Shown here in pieces: positions 51,925 to 59,894 of a stretch of 64,000 bases of DNA (positions are counted from its first letter, which is position 1; the number at the start of each line of letters is the position of its first letter). Both the position numbers and the translations under genes were made by a program. The notes under the pieces are model-generated. The model had not been told where the DNA came from, made no database searches, and was given only the letters and a program-made list of their open reading frames with translations. The stretch covers positions 58,358-122,357 of the forward strand of contig JAJDCQ010000070.1 in assembly GCA_029260755.1 (NCBI GenBank). The letters run 5' to 3'. Source of the DNA: Planctomycetota bacterium (GTDB taxonomy: Bacteria > Planctomycetota > J058 > JAJDCQ01).

Positions 51925-51946
51925 CCGCCCCTGGTATCGTCGGGGC

Positions 51947-52345
51947 GTGATCGTCGAGCTCTCCAAGGACTTCCGTTTCGAGGCCGCCCACCGCCTGACC
52001 CGCGTGCCGGACGGCCACAAGTGCGCTCGCCTGCACGGGCACAGCTTCCGGGCCGAGGTCGTCGTCCGCGGCCCGGTCGATCCCGAGAGCGGCTGGTTCA
52101 TCGACTACGCGCGCATCAAGGAGGCCTTCGCGCCGCTCCACGCGCAGCTCGACCATCACTACCTGAACGAGGTCGCCGGGCTCGAGAACCCGACCTCGGA
52201 GAACCTCGCGCGCTGGATCTGGGATCACCTCGCGGCCGGCGGCCTGCCGGGGCTCGCGTCGGTGAGCGTCTGGGAGGGGTGCGACGCGCGGTGCACCTAC
52301 CGGGGCGAGACCGGCCCGGGGTCGGGCGCGAGCGGGGGACCATAA
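51947..52345 (+). CDS. queD: QueD-like 6-carboxytetrahydropterin synthase
   Basis: 132 residues of the PTPS/QueD fold. It has RFEAAHRL, the zinc and catalytic set KCARLHGHSFRAEV (Cys plus two His), the second-site LDHHYLNEV, and WEGCDARCTYRGE at the end. The Cys before the zinc His pair is the QueD catalytic thiol, so conversion of 7,8-dihydroneopterin triphosphate to carboxytetrahydropterin for queuosine or deazapurine synthesis is likely. GTG start at 51947 on positional grounds (an ATG/TTG-less alternative was not found). Its stop overlaps the ATG of the next PTPS gene (TAATG). Confidence 0.75.
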   Translation: MIVELSKDFRFEAAHRLTRVPDGHKCARLHGHSFRAEVVVRGPVDPESGWFIDYARIKEAFAPLHAQLDHHYLNEVAGLENPTSENLARWIWDHLAAGGLPGLASVSVWEGCDARCTYRGETGPGSGASGGP

Positions 52346-52860
52346 TGAAGGCCGGCTTCGGAATCCGCGTCTACAAGGAGCGGTTCAACTTCGCCTCGGC
52401 GCACTTCCTGATCTTCGACGACGGGCGGCGCGAGGAGCTGCACGGACACAACTACCGGGTGCGGGTCGAGATTCACGGCGAGCTCGACGGCGACCTCGTC
52501 CTCGACTTCTGCCACGTCAAGCCGCTCGTGACCGAGGTGTGCCGCGCCCTCGATCACCGGATCATCCTGCCGGCCGAGAACCCGCACCTCGCCGTGACGA
52601 CGAGCGACGATGGCCGCGAGGTCGAGGCGCGCTTCGCCGCGGACGCGGGCGCCCGGTTCGTCTTCCCGGCGCGCGACGTCGTGGTGCTGCCGATCCCGAA
52701 CACGAGCACCGAGCGCCTCGCCGAGCACCTCGCCGGCCAGCTCGTCCCCGCGATCCGCGCCTCGACCGGCGGCGCGAAGGGGCTCCGCACGATCGAGGTC
52801 GAGGTCGAGGAGGCCTCGGGCCAGAGCGGCTTCTACCGGACGGAGCTCGCGTCCGCCTGA
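52345..52860 (+). CDS. second PTPS-family protein
   Basis: 171 residues, tandem paralogue of the preceding gene. Same fold: FNFASAHFLIFDDGRREELHGHNYRV, DFCHVKPLVTEVCRALDHRIILP, IPNTSTERLAEHLAGQL. The catalytic Cys position carries Glu (REELHGHNY), as in PTPS-III/VI proteins that release a pyruvoyl or reduced pterin differently. So it is not simply a duplicate QueD; a sepiapterin- or pterin-side reaction is possible. TAATG overlap means coupled translation. The following gene starts 19 bp later. Confidence 0.7.
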   Translation: MKAGFGIRVYKERFNFASAHFLIFDDGRREELHGHNYRVRVEIHGELDGDLVLDFCHVKPLVTEVCRALDHRIILPAENPHLAVTTSDDGREVEARFAADAGARFVFPARDVVVLPIPNTSTERLAEHLAGQLVPAIRASTGGAKGLRTIEVEVEEASGQSGFYRTELASA

Positions 52861-52879
52861 CGGCGGGCGCGCGATCGAC

Positions 52880-53812
52880 ATGGGCGAGCCCGGCTCCGAC
52901 GCCTCGATCGCGACGTTCGCGAGGGTGACCAAGCGCTTCGGCGCGGTCGTCGCGCTCGACGGGATCGATCTCGAGCTCGCGCGCGGGGAGGCGACGGGGC
53001 TCCTCGGGCCGAACGGCGCGGGCAAGTCGACCCTCATCAAGCTGCTCCTCGGTCTGATCCGGCCCGACGAAGGCGAGGTGACCGTCTTCGGGCGGCCGGT
53101 GCGCACCGACGGCCCGGCGATCCGGCGGCGGGTCGGCTACGTCCCCGAGGGCGACTCCTACATTGCGGGCGCGACCTGCGTGCAGCTCCTCACCTTCGCC
53201 GGCACCCTCGCCGAGCTCCCGCATCGCGAGGCGCTCCGGCGCGCCCACGAGGTGCTCGAGGCGGTCGGCCTCGGCGAGGCGCGCTACCGGCGGGTGGAGA
53301 CGCTGAGCCAGGGGCGCCGCGTCCGGGTGAAGATCGCGCAGGCGCTCGTGCACGGGCCGGACCTGCTCATCCTCGACGAGCCGACCGCGGGGCTCGACCC
53401 GACCGGTCGCGAGCAGATCCTGGCGCTCGTCCGCGAGGTGATCGACGAGGGCGACGTCACGGCCGTCGTCTGCAGTCACCTCCTCGGCGACGTCGAGCAC
53501 GGCTGCGCCCGGGTCGCGTTCCTGACCGACGGCCGCCTCGTCGAGCACGGCCGACTCGACGCCCTCCTCGCCCGGACCAGCGGCGCGGTCGCCGTCCGCT
53601 TCGAGGGCGACGCCGCCGCGTTCGTCGCCGCGCTCGCCGCCGAAGGGCTCCAGGTTCGCCTCGTCGGAAGCGGCGAGGTCGAGGTCCGCGGCGCCGACGA
53701 CGCGCGCCCCGTCTACCGGGCCGCCCAGGCCGAGGGCGTCCGCGTGCGCGCGGTCGACCCGCGGCGGGCATCGCTCGAGGAGCTCTTCCTCCGGGAGGTC
53801 GAGGGCTCTTAG
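52880..53812 (+). CDS. orphan ABC transporter ATP-binding protein
   Basis: 310 residues. ABC domain: Walker A GPNGAGKSTL, a Q-loop region YVPEGDSY, a signature that reads LSQGRRVRVKIAQAL in place of LSGGQ, Walker B LLILDEPTAGLDP, and the H-loop CSHLLGDVEHG. A C-terminal extension of about 80 residues follows, as in bacitracin- or CcmA-like export ATPases (SLEELFLREVEG). No permease follows; the next 1.2 kb is a minisatellite. An altered C-loop (Gly to Arg) is unusual, but ATP hydrolysis is probably retained. The permease must be encoded elsewhere, or was lost to the repeat array. Confidence 0.82.
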   Translation: MGEPGSDASIATFARVTKRFGAVVALDGIDLELARGEATGLLGPNGAGKSTLIKLLLGLIRPDEGEVTVFGRPVRTDGPAIRRRVGYVPEGDSYIAGATCVQLLTFAGTLAELPHREALRRAHEVLEAVGLGEARYRRVETLSQGRRVRVKIAQALVHGPDLLILDEPTAGLDPTGREQILALVREVIDEGDVTAVVCSHLLGDVEHGCARVAFLTDGRLVEHGRLDALLARTSGAVAVRFEGDAAAFVAALAAEGLQVRLVGSGEVEVRGADDARPVYRAAQAEGVRVRAVDPRRASLEELFLREVEGS

Positions 53813-53997
53813 GTCAGCGTCATCGAGAGCCCCCCCCCTCGGTCATTCGCTGGCCGTCGCAAGGGGCTAGCCTTCCGGAGTTTGCGGGAGCGAGACGGTC
53901 GCTCCTCGAGCTCCCGACGTTCCCATCTCGTGCCACGCGCTCGCGAGGGACATGCGGCGTCAGGTCACGCCCACCCGACTCTCACGACGTCGCGCCT

Positions 53998-54890
53998 CGC
54001 GGCGGCTCACGAGTGGCGCAGTCGCCGCGCTCACGGTGTGGCGCCCCTGCCCGCGTTCGCCGCGTCGGCGGCGTTCACGTGTATCGCGGGATCGCGGCGT
54101 TCACGTGTGTCGCGGGATCGCGGCGTTCACGTGTGTCGCGGGATCGCGGCGTTCATGTGTGTCGTGGGATCGCGGCGTTCACGTGTATCGCGGGATCGCG
54201 GCGTTCACGTGTGTCGCGGGATCGCGGCGTTCACGTGTATCGCGGGATCGCGGAGTTCACATGTGTCGCGGGATCGCGGCGTTCACGTGTATCGCGGGCC
54301 TCGCGGAGTTCACATGTGTCGCGGGATCGCGGCGTTCACGCGTGTCGCGGGATCGCGGTGTTCACGATGTGGCGCCTCTGCCGCGTTCGCCGTGTCGGCG
54401 GCGCTCACGTGTCGCGGGTTCGCGGTGTTCACGTGTGTCGCGGGCCTCGCGGCGTTCACGTGTGTCGCGGGATCGCGGCGCTCACGTGTGTCGCGGGTTC
54501 GCGGTGTTCACGTGTGTCGCGGGATCGCGGCGTTCACGTGTGTCGCGGGATCGCGGTGTTCACGTGTATCGCGGGCCTCGCGGCGTTCATGTGTGTCGCG
54601 GGCTCGCGGTGTTCACGTGGGCCGCGGGATCGCGCGTTCATGTGCACCTCGGGCTCGCGGTGTTCACGGTGTGGCGCCCCTGCCTCGTTCGCCGTGTCGG
54701 CGTAAGCGTTCGGCAGCACCCTGCCGAACGCTTACGTGTCGGCGGCGCTCACGTGTCGCGGGTTCGCGGCGTTCACGTGTGTTGCGGGATCGCGGTGTTC
54801 ACGTGGGCCGTGGGGTCGTGGTGTTCACGGTGGCGCTCCTGCCGCGTTCGCCGTGTCGGCGGCGTTCACGGGGCGCGCCAGGCTCCGGGG
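53998..54890 (+). repeat. 26-bp minisatellite, about 28-30 copies
   Basis: Units combine GCGTTCACGTGT with ATCGCGGGATC, 26 bp each, from about 53998 to 54890. About 28 copies are clear, some truncated or replaced. A longer spacer with GTGGCGCCCCTGCC and GTTCGCCGTGTCGGC recurs at about 54037, 54364, 54668 and 54829. The period is not a multiple of three and lacks stop codons in all plus frames, so the array is open in three frames. CRISPR is excluded: there are no unique spacers. No gene is supported here. Confidence 0.8.
54693..54744. repeat. palindromic insert with 10-bp flanking duplication
   Basis: A 32-bp palindrome (54703-54734; 16-bp arms CGTAAGCGTTCGGCAG / CTGCCGAACGCTTACG from 54701 to 54736 overlap the flanks) interrupts the minisatellite. 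CGTGTCGGCG occurs directly on both sides (54693-54702 and 54735-54744), like a target-site duplication. Confidence 0.6.
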
Positions 54891-55072
54891 GCTTCTGCGT
54901 CACGCGGGTTGTGGCGTGCGTGCGGGGGACGCCGTCGCGGCAGGGCTCCGTCGGCGAGAGACGCAAGTCTCTGGGGATTGCTCGGAGACGTGCTCGACCT
55001 CGACGGTTCGGAGCACGTCAGGATTGACGACGTCCGCGCACGCGTTCCTCCCGTCCTCGGCGTTGGCGGGCC

Positions 55073-55243
55073 TCAGCCGTGACTCGGTGACGCGGCCTCG
55101 GGGGCTCGCGGGAACATCGCGCCGAGGAGCGAGAGGACGAGGACGGCCGACGCCGAGAAGGCGAGGCCGGCGACGAGCAGGCTCCAGAGGATCGTCTCGA
55201 CCGCCACCCACGGCGGTCCGAATCCCTCGTGCATCACGGGCAT
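55073..55243 (-). CDS. small single-pass membrane protein
   Basis: 56 residues: short N-terminus, one hydrophobic helix (about 12-38, TILWSLLVAGLAFSASAVLVLSLLGAM), short tail. GGAGGG lies 9-14 bp before the ATG at 55243, which supports it. It lies just beyond the minisatellite. No family recognised. Confidence 0.5.
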   Translation of the reverse strand: MPVMHEGFGPPWVAVETILWSLLVAGLAFSASAVLVLSLLGAMFPRAPEAASPSHG

Positions 55244-55426
55244 GAGTCGCGCCCTCCGACCGGAGTGTCGCAACTCCGAGGCCAGGGGGGGCGGAGCCGA
55301 TCGTTCGCCGTCTCGGTTTGCGGTAGGTGCTTTAGGTGGGCCTAGTTATGTCGGAGCGCTCGGGGTCGCGGGTCTCCCCCCCTGCCCGTCGGAGCTTCGA
55401 CGGTCGGGGTCGGACCTCGTCGGCTT

Positions 55427-56395
55427 TCAGTCGCCGCCGGCGCCGGGCTCGCGGGGGCGCACGATCACCGTCGCCGAGAGCCCGACGTGGTCGGACAGGC
55501 GCAGCTCGCCGTGCTCGGTGGCGACGCTCGAGATCACCTCGACGTCCTCGACGACCACCTCGTGGTGGGGGTCGTCGATCGCGAGGATGTGGTCGATCGG
55601 CTCCTTCGCGATCCCGTAGCCGTAGTCGATCCCCTCGTCGATCGCCGTGACGCGGGTGAACGCGAGGAGCCCGGTCAGGGTGACGAAGTTCCGCGCCTGC
55701 GCGGTCGTGTTCAGGTCGCCGAGGACGAACGCGGGCGCCGTCCCGCACGCGGTCTCCTCGACGAATTCGGCGAGGTCGTGCATCTGCACGTCGCGGACGT
55801 CCTGGTAAGGGTCGCCGTCGCGGCGATAGCGACCGATCAGGTGAGTGTTGAAGAGGTCGACGACGCCGCCCTCGGGCAGCCGGAGACGCGCCAGCGCGAT
55901 CCCCTTGCCGGCCCACCAGTCGCCGTGAGTGATGTTGTACCACGCGTTGTCGGCGGTGAAGCGCCGGTAGAACGTCTCCTCGATCGGGTGCTTGCTGAGG
56001 ATCCACAGGCCGCTCCCCATGATGTGGCTCGGGAAGTAGACGACGCCCGCGGGCGTCCAGCCGTGCCGCTGCGCCGTCTCGAGGAGCAGCTCCCGGTCGC
56101 GCTCGACCCAGGCCTCCTGAATCCCGACGACGTCGGGGTCGAGGCGCGCGATCTCGCGGCCGATCCCGCGCATCCGACGGGCGCGCCACGTCGAGATCAC
56201 CGGCAGGTCCCAGATGTTCCAGGTGACGAGGCGCAGCCGCGTCGGCGCCGCGAGGCGAGCCGGAGGCGCGGCGAGGAGCGCGCTCCGGGAGAGATCGTCG
56301 TCGATGTAGGGGCCGGACTTGCAGCCGCCGATCCAGCCGGCGACGAGCGCGACGAGGGCGATCGGGACGGCCCGTCGGCCGATCGGGAAGCTCAC
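55427..56395 (-). CDS. exported endonuclease/exonuclease/phosphatase-family lipoprotein
   Basis: 322 residues. Lipoprotein signal (GWIGGC, Cys25). EEP fold like DNase I, sphingomyelinase and inositol-phosphatase enzymes: TWNIWDL, GIQEAWVERDRELL with the metal Glu, NTHLIGRYRR, VLGDLNTTAQA with the catalytic Asp, and the final SDHVGLSATV. All key motifs are present, so a phosphodiesterase on lipids or nucleic acid at the cell surface is likely. The stop overlaps the ATG of the upstream hydrolase gene on the same strand (ATGA at 56392), so the two are coupled. Confidence 0.82.
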   Translation of the reverse strand: MSFPIGRRAVPIALVALVAGWIGGCKSGPYIDDDLSRSALLAAPPARLAAPTRLRLVTWNIWDLPVISTWRARRMRGIGREIARLDPDVVGIQEAWVERDRELLLETAQRHGWTPAGVVYFPSHIMGSGLWILSKHPIEETFYRRFTADNAWYNITHGDWWAGKGIALARLRLPEGGVVDLFNTHLIGRYRRDGDPYQDVRDVQMHDLAEFVEETACGTAPAFVLGDLNTTAQARNFVTLTGLLAFTRVTAIDEGIDYGYGIAKEPIDHILAIDDPHHEVVVEDVEVISSVATEHGELRLSDHVGLSATVIVRPREPGAGGD

Positions 56396-58428
56396 TTCTT
56401 GAGCCCCTCGACCGAGACGGTCGCGGTGAACGTCTGGCCGCAGTCGGCCCGCTCGCAGAAGTCGTCGAGGAGCGTCGCGAGCGACCGCTCGACCGTCGTC
56501 TTGTGGCGCGTCTTGCCGTTGACCTTGATGGTGACGCGCTCGTCGAGGTCGCAGAGCCCGTCGGAGAGGAGGACGGTGAGAGCGCGCACGTTCTTGGTGC
56601 GGATGTCGATCACGTTCCGCGCCCGGGCGACCTTCGCCTTCACGTTCGGGATCTTCCAGAGATGGTCCTTCGGATTGAGGACCGGCGCGCCCGGCAGGCG
56701 CCCGGCGTCGACGTCGACCCGGACCCAGTAGCGCTGGAAGTCAGTCGGTCTCGCGGCGTTCCACTCCATCGACTCGGGGTAGGGGTCGCGCCGCCGCGCG
56801 CGCATCCAGGTGACGATCGAGGGCGTCTCCTCGGTGAAGCCCTCGTGGCCGCGGCCGGCGTACTCGGCGTAGGTCGCGTCGCCGCCGAGCTTGATCATGT
56901 CGGCGACGGCGGCGCGGTTCTTCTCCGGCCAGTCGTAGTCGTGCTCGCCGTCGGTGACATAGATGGGCACGAGCCCCGCGTGGACGCGGTACTTCGAGCC
57001 GAACGCGAAGTGCGTCCCGATGAACGGCATCCCGCCCGCGAAGCGGTCCGGGTGGCTGAGCGCCATGTCGAAGCTGCCGTGGCCGCCGAGGCTGTGGCCC
57101 GTGACGTAGACGCGGTCGGGGTCGATCGGCGCGCCGCGGCGGACGAGGTCGCGAACGGTGAGGATCGCGGTGCGGTGCTCGTCCCAGGTGTGGTTGTAGC
57201 CCTCGCCCGGGAGGACGTCGAACTCGGGCGCGGCGATCACGAAGCCGTGGCGGTCGGCGACGCCGGAGAAGTAGCCGAGCGCGGCCGATGGCGGCCCGCC
57301 CTGGCCGTGGAGGCCGACGATCAGGGGGCGCCGGCCGGCCGGAAGCTCGCGCGGCCAGCGCACGATGTACTCGACCGGGCGGGCGAGCGTCTCGGCGCTC
57401 ACGTCGGGTCGCCTCTCGGCGAGGCCGACCCGTCGGAGCTTGCCGCGCCCGCCGCCGTCGACCTTCTTGCCGCGGTCGGGCAGCTCGTGGATCAGGCCCT
57501 CCCAGGCGAGGACGGAGATGTCGGTGATCCCGCCGATCGCCTCGCGCGCCTCGGCGATCGCGCCCGCGTCCGCGGCGCCGAGCGCGGCGAGGAGGCGGTC
57601 GACCGCCGCGCGGCCGGCCGTCCGCGTCGCCTCGTCGAGGGCGGCGACGGCCTTCGCCGCCGCACCCCGGGGGCGCGGACCGCCGAAGGGGCCGGCCCGG
57701 TCGGCCTCCGCCTCCTTCGCGAGCGCCGCCCGGCGCGCGGCGCGCGCGTCGAGCCGAGCTCGCTCCGCGGCGACCGCGTCGGCCGCCGCGCCGGCGCGCT
57801 CGGCGCGGGCGAGGGCGTCGGCGGCGGCGTCGCGCCAGCCGGCGAGGCGGTAGAAGCGGCCGAGCTCGAGGAGGGCCGTCGCGTCGTCGGCGGGGGCGAG
57901 CCGCTCGAGGCGCTCGCGGAGCAGCCGCTCGGGCACCATCCGGATCGGGATTGGCACCCGGTGCTTCCAGGGGGCGAGCGCTTCCAGGTAGACCCGATCG
58001 GGGCGGACCTCGGCGATCGCGTAGTCGACGGTGATCGTCGGGCGCTTCGGGTCGGGGTAGTTGAGCGTCCGCCGGAGCCGCCCATCGCCGTCGATCCGTC
58101 CGGTCCGCGCCGGCCACGCCCGCTCGTCGACCTTCTCGCCGCCGGCCGGAGGCGGCTCGCCGAACGCCTTCGCGAAGCGGTCGAGGCGGTTCGCTTCGGC
58201 GGCCGGGTCGTCGGGGTCGGGCTCGGTCCGGTCGATCGACGCGGTCGGCACGGTCGTCGTCACGACCGGGTTGGTGACGATCGTCGCCTTGCCCTTCTTC
58301 GAGACCTCGCCCCGGAGGACGCGCCCGTCCTTCAGGTGGACGACGTCGGCGCGGGCCGCGACGGACGCGGCGACGACGAGCGCGACGGTGGCGGCGGCGG
58401 CGGCGATGGCGCGGGGCGGGCGGGTCAC
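56392..58428 (-). CDS. secreted alpha/beta-hydrolase (esterase/depolymerase type)
   Basis: 678 residues. Signal peptide (1-28), a long N-terminal region with TPR-like helices (about 180-290), then an alpha/beta hydrolase domain (about 325-560). Oxyanion LIVGLHGQGGPP, nucleophile Ser in YVTGHSLGGHGSFDMA, then GEHDYDW (Asp) and AGRGHEGF (His): the catalytic triad is intact. It resembles PHB-depolymerase/LpqC-type esterases fused to extra sensor sequence. The C-terminal 120 residues include VRVDVDAGRLPGAPVLNPKD, a beta-rich accessory domain. Coupled to the downstream EEP gene (ATGA overlap). Confidence 0.78.
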   Translation of the reverse strand: MTRPPRAIAAAAATVALVVAASVAARADVVHLKDGRVLRGEVSKKGKATIVTNPVVTTTVPTASIDRTEPDPDDPAAEANRLDRFAKAFGEPPPAGGEKVDERAWPARTGRIDGDGRLRRTLNYPDPKRPTITVDYAIAEVRPDRVYLEALAPWKHRVPIPIRMVPERLLRERLERLAPADDATALLELGRFYRLAGWRDAAADALARAERAGAAADAVAAERARLDARAARRAALAKEAEADRAGPFGGPRPRGAAAKAVAALDEATRTAGRAAVDRLLAALGAADAGAIAEAREAIGGITDISVLAWEGLIHELPDRGKKVDGGGRGKLRRVGLAERRPDVSAETLARPVEYIVRWPRELPAGRRPLIVGLHGQGGPPSAALGYFSGVADRHGFVIAAPEFDVLPGEGYNHTWDEHRTAILTVRDLVRRGAPIDPDRVYVTGHSLGGHGSFDMALSHPDRFAGGMPFIGTHFAFGSKYRVHAGLVPIYVTDGEHDYDWPEKNRAAVADMIKLGGDATYAEYAGRGHEGFTEETPSIVTWMRARRRDPYPESMEWNAARPTDFQRYWVRVDVDAGRLPGAPVLNPKDHLWKIPNVKAKVARARNVIDIRTKNVRALTVLLSDGLCDLDERVTIKVNGKTRHKTTVERSLATLLDDFCERADCGQTFTATVSVEGLKK

Positions 58429-58608
58429 GGGCGGTCCTCGAGGTCGCCCAGCATAGAATCTCGCCGCCGAAAATGCACCGGAGGGGCGCTCCCGAGCGGG
58501 CCGGCGGGCCCGCTCGGCAGGCGCGGCTTCAGGGCGAGCGCCGGCAATTCGATTTCAACATCGGAGATGAGAGAGCGCCCGCCGCGCAGCGGGGCTCACG
58601 AGGATGCC

Positions 58609-58842
58609 ATGCCGATTTCGACGCGTTGTCCGAACTGTCACAAGCGCGGGCGGAGCCCCGCGACCTACGCCGGAAGACGGGCGCGCTGCAGCGCCTGCTA
58701 CTACGAGTTCGAGATCATCTCGGACGAGCTGATCCCGGTGGCCGAGGAGGCGTCGGCCTCCTCCCGCGCGGCGAGCGGGGCCTGGGGCTTCCGGGCGTCC
58801 GTGCAGAAGATGGGCGCGCGCCTGCCGCGCGCCTGGCGCTGA
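58609..58842 (+). CDS. small zinc-ribbon protein
   Basis: 77 residues. CPNCHKRGRSPATYAGRRARCSACYYEFEI (positions 7 to about 36) is a four-cysteine MJ0042-type ribbon typical of Planctomycetes, where it often precedes membrane or kinase modules. Here it stands alone with a helical tail. CGAGG lies 6-10 bp before the ATG. TAGAAT at 58454 may be its promoter. The next tiny gene starts 14 bp later. Confidence 0.6.
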   Translation: MPISTRCPNCHKRGRSPATYAGRRARCSACYYEFEIISDELIPVAEEASASSRAASGAWGFRASVQKMGARLPRAWR

Positions 58843-58856
58843 TCGGGGGCGGTGCC

Positions 58857-59027
58857 ATGCCCCCTGCTTTCCCCGAGGACTACCTCGACGACCCCGTCAT
58901 CGGCGGGATCGAGGAGCCGCTCGTGATCGACGGCTTCCGCTCCGGGCTGCCCGGACTGGTCTGGAGCGCCAGCCTGAATCCGGTCACCGGAATGGTGGAG
59001 ACCCTCCTCTTCCCCGCGGCGGACTGA
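58857..59027 (+). CDS. tiny hypothetical protein
   Basis: 56 residues (PEDYLDDPVIGGIEEPLVIDGFRSGLPGLVWSASLNPVTGMVETLLFP), acidic and compact, with no recognised family. GGGGGCGG precedes the ATG, and the 14-bp gap from the zinc-ribbon gene suggests an operon. It is below the size where codon bias helps, so it remains tentative. Confidence 0.4.
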   Translation: MPPAFPEDYLDDPVIGGIEEPLVIDGFRSGLPGLVWSASLNPVTGMVETLLFPAAD

Positions 59028-59100
59028 CCCCGGACCGACCTCCACCCACTCCCCGACCCGGCCACTCCGGGGTCGCCTCCGGGCCGCCCCGGGAAGGGCG

Positions 59101-59130
59101 TTGCCCGCAGCCGGGCGGGCGCGGTATCCT
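59101..59130 (+). promoter_or_regulatory. candidate sigma-70 promoter
   Basis: TTGCCC (59101-59106), 18-bp spacer, TATCCT (59125-59130), ahead of the START-domain gene. Confidence 0.4.
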
Positions 59131-59169
59131 GCGAGAGGCCCATCCCCGGGCCGCTCCCGGAGGACCGCC

Positions 59170-59868
59170 ATGACGCGCGCTCGCCCCATCATCGTCACCC
59201 TCGCCTTCGTCCTCGTCCTCCTCGGACCGCTCGCGGCCGCCCGCGCCGGCGAGCCCGCCTGGGAGGAGATCTACACCGAGGACGAGATCAAGGTCAGCCG
59301 GATGCTGATCGAGGGGTCTCCGCTCGTCGCCTTCAAGGGCGACGTGGAGATCGACGCCCCGGTCCAGAAGGTGCTCTGGGTGCTCCTCGACAACAGCCGG
59401 CGCGAGGAGTGGGTCGATCGCCTCTACGAGAGCGAGGTGCTCGAGGAGCTGAGCGAGCACGAGTACTACCTCTATCAGGCGTTCGAGCTGCCGATCTTCA
59501 TCAGCAACCGCGACTACGTCTATCACGGCAAGGCCGTCCGCGACGCCGAGACCGGCGTCGTCACCCTCAAGATGTGGAGCGAGGAGCACGCGAAGGCGCC
59601 CGAGACGGTCGGCGTCCGCGCCCACCTCACCAACAGCGCCTACATCATCACGCCCATGGGCGAGAACAAGTGCCGCCTCGAGGTCGAGATCCAGACCGAC
59701 CCCAAGGGCTGGATCCCCTCCTGGGTCGTGAACATGATCCAGGAGAGCTGGCCCTACAAGACCCTCGCCGCGATCCGCGAGCAGGTGAAGAAGGACCACG
59801 TCAAGATGTACCCCCTCCCGCCCGTGGAGGAGCCGGCGGAGCCGAAGAAGGTCGTCGGCGGCGGCTAG
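59170..59868 (+). CDS. exported START-domain lipid-binding protein
   Basis: 232 residues. Signal peptide (1 to about 26), then a START/SRPBCC domain (about 30-210): the helix-grip pattern KVSRMLIEGSPLVAFKGDVEIDAPVQKVLWVLLDN, YLYQAFELPIFISNRDYVYHGK, then the C-terminal helix YKTLAAIREQVKKDH. Proteins of this kind bind lipids or sterols; here it would act in the periplasm. GGAGG at 7-11 bp; promoter at 59101. It converges on the zinc-ribbon/TPR gene over a 16-bp palindrome. Confidence 0.8.
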   Translation: MTRARPIIVTLAFVLVLLGPLAAARAGEPAWEEIYTEDEIKVSRMLIEGSPLVAFKGDVEIDAPVQKVLWVLLDNSRREEWVDRLYESEVLEELSEHEYYLYQAFELPIFISNRDYVYHGKAVRDAETGVVTLKMWSEEHAKAPETVGVRAHLTNSAYIITPMGENKCRLEVEIQTDPKGWIPSWVVNMIQESWPYKTLAAIREQVKKDHVKMYPLPPVEEPAEPKKVVGGG

Positions 59869-59878
59869 GGTCGGTCCG

Positions 59879-59894
59879 TCCGATCCGGATCGGA
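59879..59894. terminator. 16-bp perfect palindrome in convergent gap
   Basis: TCCGATCCGGATCGGA, self-complementary, lies exactly between the stop codons of two convergent genes (26-bp gap). It may act as a shared terminator. No T tract. Confidence 0.4.

Noticed and set aside
54000..54890. CRISPR array
   Set aside because: Repeats are head-to-tail 26-bp units without unique spacers, and no cas gene is near.
53882..55082. long repetitive plus-strand reading frames
   Set aside because: They are open only because the 26-bp unit has no stop in any plus frame. The same peptide recurs in all three frames.
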